Shown here one piece after another: positions 1 to 7,334 of a stretch of DNA of 16,577 nt. The DNA lies in assembly GCA_964551875.1 (NCBI GenBank), contig CAZKEV010000043.1:1-16577 (forward strand), given 5' to 3'. Below the pieces are notes generated by a model that saw only the letters and a list, made by a program, of their open reading frames with translations, made no database searches and was not told where the DNA came from. The position numbers and the translations under genes were made by a program. How positions within the stretch are numbered: position 1 is the first letter of the stretch; each line of letters opens with the position of its first letter. This stretch comes from JACTUA01 sp964551875 (GTDB taxonomy: Archaea > Halobacteriota > Methanomicrobia > Methanomicrobiales > JACTUA01).

Positions 1-203
1 GGGAGATCCAGATGACCCGGAGGAGGGTGAACGCCCTTGAGCAGATAATGATCCCCGAATTGAAGAAACAGGCAAAGTATATCAAGAACACCATCGATGA
101 GCGGGAGCGGGAGGACCTCTTCAGGCTGAAGAAGGTGAAGAAGATCATCGACCGGAAGAAGAAAGCAGCCGTGGGTGTGGCCGCAGCACCGCCCGTTACG
201 TGA
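1..203 (+). CDS. atpD: A-type ATP synthase subunit D, C-terminal end (5' partial, second copy)
   Basis: This is the last 66 or so codons of a D subunit, the central-stalk rotor protein that links the catalytic head to the membrane ring. The frame is open from base 3, so the gene runs in from outside the window; the ATG at 12 is internal. The RRVNALE and IPELK motifs, a DE-ERE stretch and LFRLKK match the C-terminal helix of the complete D subunit at 8748-9377. The tail differs: here it is longer and lysine rich, then alanine/proline rich. It is therefore a paralogue, not the same gene. Since D is normally last or nearly last in archaeal ATPase operons, a second ATPase cluster probably lies just to the left. 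Family assignment is secure; the rest of that cluster cannot be seen. Confidence 0.88.
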   Translation, partial: EIQMTRRRVNALEQIMIPELKKQAKYIKNTIDEREREDLFRLKKVKKIIDRKKKAAVGVAAAPPVT

Positions 204-525
204 GCGTCGAGAGGATCCGGCTAACCTCGTCGATCCCGCGATCCTCCCTCATCTCTTTTCTCTTTACCCGCTTCCCGATCCGGATGATGGATTCGAGCTG
301 GGATCTTTTCAGCCGTGAAAAGGCGCATCTCTCCCAGGTATCCCTGGCCAGCGAGACCCATGTCTCCCCGAGGATATACTTGAGGATATCGACGTCGCTC
401 GATGTGAAGACCTTCCAGTCGAGCCCCATGGACTGGCGGATCTTCTCAATCGCATCCTCCGCCGCCTTCTCCTTGTGGATCTGGAAGACCCTCCTTCCCC
501 GTTCATCACTGCTCACTTCGGGCAT
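196..525 (-). CDS. Small hypothetical protein
   Basis: A 109-residue charged, probably helical protein with no signal peptide or membrane segment. I do not recognise the family. The composition looks protein-like: an acidic/basic N-terminal part, a central WKVFTSSDVDILKYILGE segment, then a very basic stretch (RIGKRVKRKEMRED, about residues 82-95). The start ATG at 525 is preceded by GGGTGG about 4 bases upstream, which could act as a ribosome binding site, and by a TATA-like element about 36 bases upstream. Its TAA stop overlaps the end of the left-hand atpD by 8 bases, tail to tail. It is the only gene seen between the two ATPase clusters. A competing plus-strand frame (200-538) looks like its shadow. 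Confidence 0.65.
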   Translation of the reverse strand: MPEVSSDERGRRVFQIHKEKAAEDAIEKIRQSMGLDWKVFTSSDVDILKYILGETWVSLARDTWERCAFSRLKRSQLESIIRIGKRVKRKEMREDRGIDEVSRILSTLT

Positions 526-556
526 TGTCCACCCTTAACCTCCCTCTCCTGTTATG

Positions 557-565
557 CTTTAATAG
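557..565 (-). promoter_or_regulatory. Putative TATA box for the minus-strand hypothetical gene
   Basis: Read on the minus strand this is CTATTAAAG, centred about 36 bases upstream of the ATG at 525. An archaeal start about 25 bases downstream of the box would give a leader of about 10 bases carrying GGGTGG. The assignment rests on position and composition only. Between this box and the repeat array at 766 I see no gene, RNA or strong structure. Confidence 0.45.
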
Positions 566-765
566 GTTTCCGGTATCTTCACGGATCTTCTCTGGATTCT
601 CACGCTGGCAGGGTCCCCGATGCCGTCCATCGTATCCCGGACCTTCGGGAATCCAGAGGAATCGTAGAGACGAGGTCCCGCGGGGAACCCCGATTCCGGA
701 GTTGACCGGGATTATGGAAGGAAGGCTGGGAAATCCCGAATTCACCGTTAAAACCAGCGGGTATC

Positions 766-1007
766 ATGTCGGTTNNNNNNNNNNNNNNNNNNNNNNNNNN
801 NNNNNNNNNNNNNNNNNNNNNNNNNNNNNNNNNNNNNNNNNNNNNNNNNNNNNNNNNNNNNNNNNNNNNNNNNNCCCTCCAGAAACCTCCATGTACAAAT
901 GTCGGTTCCCTCCAGAAACCTCCATGTACAAATGTCGGTTCCCTCCAGAAACCTCCATGTACCAATACCATGTCGATTTCCTCCGGAAACCCCCATGTAC
1001 CAAATAA
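766..1007. repeat. 33-bp tandem repeat array, broken by the assembly gap
   Basis: Right of the gap two identical 33-bp units lie at 875-907 and 908-940; each begins CCCTCCAGAAACCTCCATGT and ends AATGTCGGTT. A third unit (941-978) has diverged and is 38 bp long. A fourth (979 to about 1007) is more degenerate but keeps the CTCC-GAAACC and CATGTACCAA cores. Left of the gap ATGTCGGTT (766-774) equals the end of a unit, so the array continues through the Ns and the copy number is unknown. The units abut with no spacers. Decay towards the right edge is typical of a tandem array. On the minus strand each intact unit carries GGAGGT. The function is unknown. It sits just upstream of the ATP synthase promoter. 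Confidence 0.93.
775..874. other. Assembly gap (100 Ns)
   Basis: Exactly 100 Ns, the conventional filler for a gap of unknown length. Repeat sequence on both sides explains the failed assembly. The real distance between the two ATPase clusters is therefore unknown, and a gene could be missing here. Confidence 0.97.
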
Positions 1008-1011
1008 CAAG

Positions 1012-1019
1012 AAATATAT
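1012..1019 (+). promoter_or_regulatory. Putative promoter (TATA box) of the ATP synthase operon
   Basis: AAATATAT with a purine-rich upstream stretch (AACAAG) fits an archaeal TATA box plus BRE. Transcription would start near 1040-1045, giving a leader of about 25 bases before the ahaH ATG at 1067, with AAGGAG at 1055-1060 as ribosome binding site. It is the only convincing TATA box in the gap-proximal region, and lies immediately after the last degenerate tandem repeat unit. Confidence 0.7.
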
Positions 1020-1066
1020 TGGAACCTTCCTCCAGTTTATGGTACCAGCACCGGAAGGAGCGTGGT

Positions 1067-1396
1067 ATGAAGACAGAAGTCCTCAGAGCGATAAAAAAGG
1101 CGGAAGAAGATTATCGCGCCATGATCAGCGAGGTGAAGGTGGAACGAGAACGCAGGGTGACCGATGCCGGACTGAGATCCGATCAGCTCATCATGAAGGC
1201 AAAGGTGGATCTGGAGGAGCATCGGAAGAGACGGCTCACAGGAGCGAGGGAAGAAGCAAAGGCAAAGTCTGCAGCGATTATCAGGGAGGGCGAGAAGCAA
1301 TCAGCACAGATGAGGGAAAAGGGCAAGGTCAATTTTGATAAGGCGGTTAAACTCCTATCATCGCGTTTCGAGGAAAAGCTCTATGCTCAAGGCTAG
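1067..1396 (+). CDS. ahaH: A-type ATP synthase subunit H (peripheral stalk)
   Basis: A 109-residue subunit that pairs with subunit E in a long coiled coil to form the peripheral stalk holding the catalytic head against the membrane stator. Nearly the whole protein is charged heptad-like helix, rich in K, E, R and A, starting MKTEVLRAIKKAEEDY and without membrane segments, at the usual family length. The ATG at 1067 is chosen because AAGGAG lies 6 bases upstream and a TATA box stands at a fitting distance. The frame stays open further upstream only because it runs through the repeats. First gene of the operon; its end overlaps the start of subunit I by 14 bases. Confidence 0.93.
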   Translation: MKTEVLRAIKKAEEDYRAMISEVKVERERRVTDAGLRSDQLIMKAKVDLEEHRKRRLTGAREEAKAKSAAIIREGEKQSAQMREKGKVNFDKAVKLLSSRFEEKLYAQG

Positions 1397-3356
1397 ACCG
1401 ATGAAACGGCTGTTCATAGCGGGTTTAAAAGAGCAGATGGAGAGGGTTATCCACGAGATCTACCGCCACCGCCTCTTCCATGTCCAGGACTTCACCGAAG
1501 CCCAGGGTGAGGACTATGAGGGGTTCAGGATAGGGATGCCCCTGACCGGGGCGAGCGAGGCAGCCGCACATCTGGTGACCGTCCGGGGTCTCATGAGTAC
1601 CCTGGGCATCTCCCGGGAGATCCCTTTAGCCGGGGCGAAGATACCGGCCTCAGAGGTTCGCGGATGGCTGGAGAAGCATCTCACCCTTCTCAGGAATGAG
1701 GTTGAGAACGTCATCAGCAAGAGGCGTTCCTTCCTTGAGTCCGATCAGAAAAAATACGAGGATCTGCTGGGGGAGATCCAGCCCTTTGCCGCTGCACCTC
1801 TCGACATGGATATCTACCACGGATATGACCACCTTTCAGTATTTGCGGGCCGTATATCCCGTGATGTAGATATCCCGGGCCCCCACGAGAAATTCTTTAC
1901 TGATACGGTGCCCGGCAAATTCATTGCGGTCTTTACCCCGAAGGAAAACCGGAACAAGGTCGAGCGTATCCTCCTTGATTCGAATTTCAAGGCGATCCCC
2001 ATTCCCCCTGTGGAGGGATCACCGGCGGTGCTTTCCAGGGAGTACCATGCGAAGCTGGCAGAGATCAAGGGGGAACTCGCCGGAATCGAGCAAAAATCAG
2101 GGGAGATCAGAAAGGCCCATGGCGAATGGCTCCTTGCCTCTGAGGAACTGCTCACCACCGACGTGGAGCAGAAGGAGATCCCCCTCCGGTTTGCCACCAC
2201 CGAGCAGACCTTCATTGCAGAAGGCTGGGTCCCTGCCCCGGATGCCGACAGGTTCGTATCGAGATTGAACTCGGCCCTGGGCGGGAAAATCTTTGTCACC
2301 GAGCTTCCCGTGGAGGAGGTCCCGGATCAGCCTCCGGTCGAGTATGACAACCCCTCCTTCGCCCGCCCTGCCGAGCTCTTCATGGATGTGTATTCCCGTC
2401 CGAGATACACCGAGATCGATCCCGCGATCCTAATATCCATCGTATTCCCCCTCTTTTTCGGATTGATCGTCGGCGATGTGGCATATGGCCTGATCTTGCT
2501 TGCCATGAGCTATGGCCTCGCCAGGTTCCTCGCGGGCCCGGAGGGAAGGATGCTCCTCTCCAACCTGAGGAATGCGAGCATCGCGAGCATCGTGTTTGGG
2601 GCACTTTTCAGTGAATTTCTGGGGTTCTCCCTCCCCTGGAGCCCCATCCTCTTCTCCCGCCACCTGAATATCGGGGGACATGCTTCCGCTCACGGTCCTG
2701 CGATTCCGGAGCTGATGATCCTCTCCGTCTGGATCGGGATATCCCACATCACCCTGGGCAGGATCTTCGGCATCATCAACCACGCCCGGCAGGACCACGG
2801 GAGACACCGGACCCTGGCAGTCCTGGCAAACCTCGGATGGCTCTGCGTGATGTGGGGAATTCTCGTCCTTATCTGGTCCAATTTTGCATTGCCCCTGATG
2901 CCAGACCTGACCAAGGCCCCACCCGCCGGTATAGGTCTCAATCTGGCCGGCATCCTGGGGGCGGCAGCCCTGGTCACGGGGATCGTTCTCATCGCACGGG
3001 ATTCGGTCCTTGAGGTCATCGAATTACCCACCATCATCAGCCATGTCCTCTCCTATGCCCGATTGGTGGCGGTAGGACTCTCCTCGGTGGCCATCGCCAT
3101 GGTGGTGAATTTCATCGCCATCGGGATGATAATCGAGCCACAGCTGAAGGATCTCACGGTGGTGGGTATCGTCATCATCATCGCGGGGGTGTTCGTCTTC
3201 CTCATCGGGCATACGCTGAATATCGCCCTCGGATTGCTCGGAGGAGGACTGCATTCCATCAGGTTGCACTACGTCGAATGGTTCACGAAGTTCTACAAGG
3301 GTGGAGGGAATAAGTTCCAGCCACTCGGGATGGAACGGATCTTTACGGAGGATTGA
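1383..3356 (+). CDS. atpI: A-type ATP synthase subunit I (membrane stator, a-subunit equivalent)
   Basis: A 657-residue membrane stator that forms the ion half-channels against the K ring. Residues 1 to about 345 are the cytoplasmic domain that binds the peripheral stalks; from the segment DPAILISIVFPLFFGLIVGD onward it is a chain of about seven to eight membrane helices. R560 in SHVLSYARLVAVGL is the conserved arginine of this family that faces the ring glutamate. I chose ATG 1383 (MLKARPMKRL), as many family members begin MLKP-x-x-M, with GAGG at 1370-1373 upstream. ATG 1401 is possible; the ATG at 1335 lies deep in ahaH and is unlikely. The membrane domain and length look intact. Confidence 0.96.
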   Translation: MLKARPMKRLFIAGLKEQMERVIHEIYRHRLFHVQDFTEAQGEDYEGFRIGMPLTGASEAAAHLVTVRGLMSTLGISREIPLAGAKIPASEVRGWLEKHLTLLRNEVENVISKRRSFLESDQKKYEDLLGEIQPFAAAPLDMDIYHGYDHLSVFAGRISRDVDIPGPHEKFFTDTVPGKFIAVFTPKENRNKVERILLDSNFKAIPIPPVEGSPAVLSREYHAKLAEIKGELAGIEQKSGEIRKAHGEWLLASEELLTTDVEQKEIPLRFATTEQTFIAEGWVPAPDADRFVSRLNSALGGKIFVTELPVEEVPDQPPVEYDNPSFARPAELFMDVYSRPRYTEIDPAILISIVFPLFFGLIVGDVAYGLILLAMSYGLARFLAGPEGRMLLSNLRNASIASIVFGALFSEFLGFSLPWSPILFSRHLNIGGHASAHGPAIPELMILSVWIGISHITLGRIFGIINHARQDHGRHRTLAVLANLGWLCVMWGILVLIWSNFALPLMPDLTKAPPAGIGLNLAGILGAAALVTGIVLIARDSVLEVIELPTIISHVLSYARLVAVGLSSVAIAMVVNFIAIGMIIEPQLKDLTVVGIVIIIAGVFVFLIGHTLNIALGLLGGGLHSIRLHYVEWFTKFYKGGGNKFQPLGMERIFTED

Positions 3357-3357
3357 A

Positions 3358-3615
3358 ATGGCAGATGTCAACACAACAGTTATGTCGATTGAAGCAGTGG
3401 TAGCGTCGCAGGGAGGACTCAAGGCGATTGGTGCCGCACTGGCCGTAGGCCTGACCGGCCTCGGTACCGGGGTTGCGGAGATGGCCATCGGGTCTGCTGC
3501 CGTGGGTGCAGTAGCCGAGAACAAGGAGATTTTTGGCCTCGCCCTTCTCCTGACGGTCATTCCCGAGACGATTGTCATCTTCGGGCTCGTGGTCGCCCTG
3601 TTACTCTTATTCTGA
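3358..3615 (+). CDS. atpK: A-type ATP synthase subunit K (rotor ring proteolipid, c subunit)
   Basis: An 85-residue hairpin of two membrane helices that assembles into the rotor ring. Helix 1 covers about residues 21-53 and helix 2 about 57-85, joined by the polar loop AENKE. E70 in VIPETIVIFG is the ion-carrying carboxylate. Helix 1 also has E41 and the second helix has T71 next to E70. Sodium-type rings often have an extra polar ligand in helix 1 and ES/ET in helix 2, so sodium use is possible, but that is inference. It is a single-hairpin form, not the doubled type of some archaea. GGAGG lies 6 bases before the ATG, a strong site that fits the need for many copies of this subunit. Confidence 0.96.
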   Translation: MADVNTTVMSIEAVVASQGGLKAIGAALAVGLTGLGTGVAEMAIGSAAVGAVAENKEIFGLALLLTVIPETIVIFGLVVALLLLF

Positions 3616-3627
3616 TGGGATCGGCCT

Positions 3628-4206
3628 ATGGGAATCGAAGTGGTCCTTGAAGAGATCAGGGAGAAGGGGAAGAGAGAGGTTGAGGAGGTCAGGGGGGCTA
3701 CCCAGAAGCAGGTTGAGGAGATCCTCTCGCAGGGCCAGCAGCGGGTCAAGGAACTGGAGCGCGGTGTGGAGGAGGAGCTGGAGAAGCAGGTCAGCCATAT
3801 CATGAACCAGGAGGTCTCGGCTGCAAACCTCACCGCAAAGAGGCTTCTTCTCACGGTGCAGAAGGAGCTCTTCGAGCAGGTGAAGCAGGAGACCCTCGCA
3901 ACCATCCTCGCGAAGCCCGAGAGCTTCCACCGGGGGGCAGTGGAGAGGCTCCTCCTCCAGGCCAAGGGGGAGATCAGGGATGGGAGCGTATACTGCAGCA
4001 GGAAGGACCTCCCCATGGTGAAGGAGATCCTCGCAAAGCGCCCGGAACTTGCGTCCCTCAGGCTCGGGGAACCCCAGGCAATCGATGGAGGCATCATCGC
4101 GGAGAGCAGGGATGGCCACCTGAAGATCGAATACAGTTACCGGAGCATCCTGGAGACGGTCTGGGAGCCGGGGTTGAAGGAAGTATCAGATGGCCTCTTC
4201 AGGTGA
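3628..4206 (+). CDS. atpE: A-type ATP synthase subunit E (peripheral stalk)
   Basis: A 192-residue peripheral stalk protein, partner of AhaH. The N-terminal half (about residues 1-95) is a continuous charged coiled coil; the C-terminal half is the compact domain that binds the top of the A3B3 head, with the typical LGEPQAIDGGIIAESRDGHLKIEYS-type strands near residues 148-173. Length is normal. It starts 12 bases after atpK with only a weak GGGATCGG upstream of the ATG. The head-binding end and the coil are both intact. Confidence 0.95.
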   Translation: MGIEVVLEEIREKGKREVEEVRGATQKQVEEILSQGQQRVKELERGVEEELEKQVSHIMNQEVSAANLTAKRLLLTVQKELFEQVKQETLATILAKPESFHRGAVERLLLQAKGEIRDGSVYCSRKDLPMVKEILAKRPELASLRLGEPQAIDGGIIAESRDGHLKIEYSYRSILETVWEPGLKEVSDGLFR

Positions 4207-4218
4207 GAGGGAAACGGG

Positions 4219-5274
4219 ATGATAAAATCCAGCAATCCGGGTTCGTATTACTACGTCTGCACCCGGATGCGGGTCAGGAAGACGCAGCTGATCCCCAGGG
4301 AGGAGTATCTCCGCATCCTCCACATGAGCCTCCCCGAGATAACCCTCTTTATAGAAGGGACCCAGTACAAACAGGAGATCGATGAGCTCGCCACGTCCTT
4401 TTCCGGTATCGACCTCATGGAGGTTGCCCTCAGCTGGAACCTTGCCAAGGAGTACCAGAAGATCCTGGATATCGCCCCCGGGGCCCTCAAGAGCCTCACG
4501 GCAAGTTACCTCCGAAAATGGGACATCCAGAATGTGCTCACCATTCTCAGGGGGAAGGTCCAGGGGGTGAAGTCCGGGAGGATCAAGGAGGTGCTGATCC
4601 CTGCAGGGGAGCTGGACAGGTCTGTCCTGGACCGTCTCCTCCTCGAGGAGACTCCCGAACGTATCGTTGACGCCCTCAAGAACTACCGGATCCATTCCGT
4701 CATCGCCCGGGAACTCTCCGGTGCCATGGAGACCGGGTCCTTCGACCGGATGGAGAACGAACTCTACAAGCAGTTCTACGAAGGGATCCTGAAGGAAGCC
4801 CAGGGCGGTATCAAGGGCGGGGAATATTTCCTCGAGTACGTTCGCCTGGAGATCGATATCAAGAACATGATCAACCTCTTCCGTCTCATGGGCAGAGAGG
4901 CCGCCGGGGATGTGAGCATGGTGATGATCCCCGGCGGAGGCATCTATAAGATGGACGATCTCATGCGGATGATCGGGATCCGGGACCTGAATGAGCTCGT
5001 CACTGCTCTCTCGGAGCGGACAACCCTTGAGCCCCTGCTGGAGGTGCTGGAGGAACTCAAGAGGGAGCGTTCAATCCGTAAGATCGAGATCCTCCTGACC
5101 CGTTTCCAGCTCGCGCAGATGGAGCGGTTATCAAAGCGCTACCCCTTCTCCATCTATCCCGTGCTGACCTATCTTGAGTCAAAGAGGATCGAGGTATATA
5201 ACCTCAGAGCAATTGCGAGGGGAAAGGAGCGGGATCTTCCTGCGGATCTGATCAGGGATTATCTGGTGATGTAA
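4219..5274 (+). CDS. atpC: A-type ATP synthase subunit C (central stalk to ring coupler)
   Basis: A 351-residue soluble funnel-shaped subunit, related to the eukaryotic V-ATPase d/AC39 protein, which joins the central stalk (D, F) to the membrane ring. It is almost all helical and has no membrane segment. YYYVCTRMRVRKTQLIPREEY at the N-terminus, and the repeated three-part helical pattern including LEYVRLEIDIKNMINLFRLM, are typical of the family. AGGTGA, overlapping the end of atpE, supports the ATG at 4219. Its TAA stop shares one base with the ATG of atpF (TAATG), suggesting translational coupling. Confidence 0.94.
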   Translation: MIKSSNPGSYYYVCTRMRVRKTQLIPREEYLRILHMSLPEITLFIEGTQYKQEIDELATSFSGIDLMEVALSWNLAKEYQKILDIAPGALKSLTASYLRKWDIQNVLTILRGKVQGVKSGRIKEVLIPAGELDRSVLDRLLLEETPERIVDALKNYRIHSVIARELSGAMETGSFDRMENELYKQFYEGILKEAQGGIKGGEYFLEYVRLEIDIKNMINLFRLMGREAAGDVSMVMIPGGGIYKMDDLMRMIGIRDLNELVTALSERTTLEPLLEVLEELKRERSIRKIEILLTRFQLAQMERLSKRYPFSIYPVLTYLESKRIEVYNLRAIARGKERDLPADLIRDYLVM

Positions 5275-5576
5275 TGGAGATTGCCGTTGTCGGGAGCAGT
5301 GACTTCATCCTGGGCTTCCTCCTCGCCGGGATCCGGAAGACCTATCCCGCAGAGAATGAGGAGCAGCTCCGGTCCCACATCACCCGGGTCCTCGGGGACA
5401 GGGAGGTGGGCATTCTCGTGCTGAAGGACAGCGACATGGAGAGAATTCCAAGGCGCCTCAGGGAAACCCTGGAAAAGTCAACCAGTCCCACCGTGATTGC
5501 CATCGGGAGTGAGGGGGGCGGGGAAGCCTTGCGAGAGAGAATAAAGAGAGCAATGGGTGTTGACCTGTGGAGATGA
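5274..5576 (+). CDS. atpF: A-type ATP synthase subunit F (central stalk)
   Basis: A 100-residue Rossmann-like subunit that binds D in the rotating central stalk. The start MEIAVVGSSDFILGFLLAG matches the family pattern G-x-x-x-x-x-GF-LAG, followed by REVGILVLKDSD and SPTVIAIGSEGG, then a C-terminal helix (ALRERIKRAMGVDLW) that reaches up into the head. It overlaps atpC by one base and atpA by four (ATGA), a tight arrangement that implies coupled translation. Confidence 0.95.
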   Translation: MEIAVVGSSDFILGFLLAGIRKTYPAENEEQLRSHITRVLGDREVGILVLKDSDMERIPRRLRETLEKSTSPTVIAIGSEGGGEALRERIKRAMGVDLWR

Positions 5577-7333
5577 GAGACGAGAGATCCAAGGACGCGG
5601 GTGCGGGCGTGTTAAAAAGGGTCGCTGGACCCGTGGTAACCGCAGTGGGCCTGACCGCCCACATGTACGATGTGGTCCGGGTTGGCAACGAGGAGCTGAT
5701 GGGGGAGGTCATCAAGATCGACGGGGAGAAGGTGATCATCCAGGTGTATGAGGATACAACCGGTTTAAAGCCCGGGGAGAAGGTCGTCAACACGCACCTG
5801 CCCCTGTCCGTTGAACTGGGTCCGGGCCTCCTGTCGAGCATCTATGATGGCATCCAGCGGCCCCTCGAGGTGCTCGTGAAGAAGCAGGGGAACTTCATCG
5901 AACGGGGGGTGAGTGCACCGGGTCTCAACCATACCAAATCATGGGATTTCGTCCCCAAGGTCAAGAAGGGCGACAGGGTAGGACCCTCAACCATCCTCGG
6001 CGAGGTGCAGGAGACCGATGTGATCCTGCACCGGGTGATGGTTCCGCCGAACCTTCAGGGAGGTGTGGTGAAGAGCATCGAGTCCGGGCGATTCACCGTG
6101 GACGATACCATCTGCACCCTGGAGGATGGCACCACCCTTACCATGCTCCAGAAGTGGCCGGTCAGGGTCGCGCGTCCGGTGGCGGAGAAGCTGAACCCCG
6201 ATATTCCCCTCATCACGGGCCAGAGGATCCTCGATGGTCTCTTCCCCATCGCGAAAGGGGGAACCGCTGCCATTCCCGGTCCCTTCGGGAGCGGAAAGAC
6301 CGTCACCCAGCAGCAGCTCGCCAAGTGGAGCGATGCCGAGATCGTCGTGTATGTGGGGTGCGGCGAGCGCGGGAACGAGATGACGGAAGTGCTCACCGAG
6401 TTCCCGAGGCTCCAGGACCCAAAGACCGGGAAACCCCTGATGCAGCGGACGGTGCTCATCGCGAACACGAGCAATATGCCGGTGGCAGCCCGGGAAGCCT
6501 CGGTGTATACGGGGATCACCATTGCCGAGTATTTCCGGGACATGGGATACGACGTATCCGTGATGGCGGATTCCACCTCACGGTGGGCGGAAGCCATGCG
6601 GGAGATCTCCTCCCGGCTCGAGGAGATGCCTGGCGAGGAGGGGTATCCCGCATACCTCGCGGCCCGGCTCTCCGAGTTCTATGAGCGGGCAGGGAGGGTC
6701 AGGAACCGGAACGGCTCCTTCGGGTCGGTCTCGGTGATCGGGGCGGTCTCTCCGCCCGGGGGGGATTTCTCCGAGCCCGTCACCCAGAACACCCTCCGCA
6801 TCGTCAAGGTCTTCTGGGCGCTGGATGCCAAGCTGTCACAGCGGCGCCACTTTCCGGCCATCAACTGGCTGAACTCCTACACCCTCTACATGGATACCCT
6901 CCATGACTGGTATGACCGCGAGGTCTCGCCGGAGTGGAACCAGCTCCGGGCCTGGGCGATGGAGGTCCTGCAGAAGGAGGCAGAGCTCCAGGAGATCATC
7001 CAGCTCGTCGGTTCTGATGCCCTGCCGGAGGCAGAGCAGGTCACCATCGAGGTGGCACGGATGATCCGGGAGATCTTCCTCCAGCAGAACGCCTATGATG
7101 CGGTGGACACCTTCTGCGACATGTCCAAGCAGTTCGAGATGATGAAGGCCATCCGGAGGTTCTCGGACCTGGCGTACGGGGCACAGGCAGCGGGAGTGCT
7201 CCCCCAGCAGATCATAAAGGTCCGGTCGAAGGGTGAACTCCCCCAGATCAAGTTCATCAAGGACTATCAGAAGGTCCTCACAGACCTGCTGCAGCAGATG
7301 GAAAAGGAGTTCAATGCATTGAGGGCGGGATAA
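5573..7333 (+). CDS. atpA: A-type ATP synthase catalytic subunit A
   Basis: The 586-residue catalytic subunit (EC 7.1.2.2), three copies of which alternate with B in the head. In order: N-terminal barrel (VAGPVVTAVGL), the bulge domain special to A/V types (about residues 110-185), the P-loop GPFGSGKT at 236-243, the catalytic glutamate E265 in GCGERGNEM, and VMADSTSRWAEAMRE carrying the magnesium-binding region. No intein interrupts the P-loop region. ATG 5573 overlaps the atpF TGA as ATGA. A GTG at 5567, or one near 5609 just before LKRVAGPVV, could also start it: the first 12 residues are poorly conserved and the ribosome site (GGAG directly before the ATG) is poorly spaced. Function is certain; the exact start is not. 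Confidence 0.98.
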   Translation: MRDERSKDAGAGVLKRVAGPVVTAVGLTAHMYDVVRVGNEELMGEVIKIDGEKVIIQVYEDTTGLKPGEKVVNTHLPLSVELGPGLLSSIYDGIQRPLEVLVKKQGNFIERGVSAPGLNHTKSWDFVPKVKKGDRVGPSTILGEVQETDVILHRVMVPPNLQGGVVKSIESGRFTVDDTICTLEDGTTLTMLQKWPVRVARPVAEKLNPDIPLITGQRILDGLFPIAKGGTAAIPGPFGSGKTVTQQQLAKWSDAEIVVYVGCGERGNEMTEVLTEFPRLQDPKTGKPLMQRTVLIANTSNMPVAAREASVYTGITIAEYFRDMGYDVSVMADSTSRWAEAMREISSRLEEMPGEEGYPAYLAARLSEFYERAGRVRNRNGSFGSVSVIGAVSPPGGDFSEPVTQNTLRIVKVFWALDAKLSQRRHFPAINWLNSYTLYMDTLHDWYDREVSPEWNQLRAWAMEVLQKEAELQEIIQLVGSDALPEAEQVTIEVARMIREIFLQQNAYDAVDTFCDMSKQFEMMKAIRRFSDLAYGAQAAGVLPQQIIKVRSKGELPQIKFIKDYQKVLTDLLQQMEKEFNALRAG

Positions 7334-7334
7334 C

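Noticed and set aside
200..538. Plus-strand gene opposite the hypothetical protein
   Set aside because: Its translation is serine-rich shadow sequence, without promoter or ribosome site; the minus-strand frame looks more like a real protein.
875..1007. CRISPR array
   Set aside because: The units adjoin each other with a 33-bp period and no unique spacers, and no cas gene is near.
525..1007. Repeat-encoded protein with an 11-residue period, in several frames
   Set aside because: All frames stay open only because the unit is a multiple of three without stops; the frames run through the Ns, no ribosome site is seen, and the same openness occurs on both strands.
899..1066. Extended ahaH start through the repeats
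   Set aside because: The frame continues upstream by chance; the TATA box at 1012 and the ribosome site at 1055 put the start at 1067, and family members begin there.
5567..5572. GTG start of atpA at 5567
   Set aside because: ATG 5573 forms the usual ATGA overlap with atpF; the GTG has no better ribosome site. It cannot be fully excluded.
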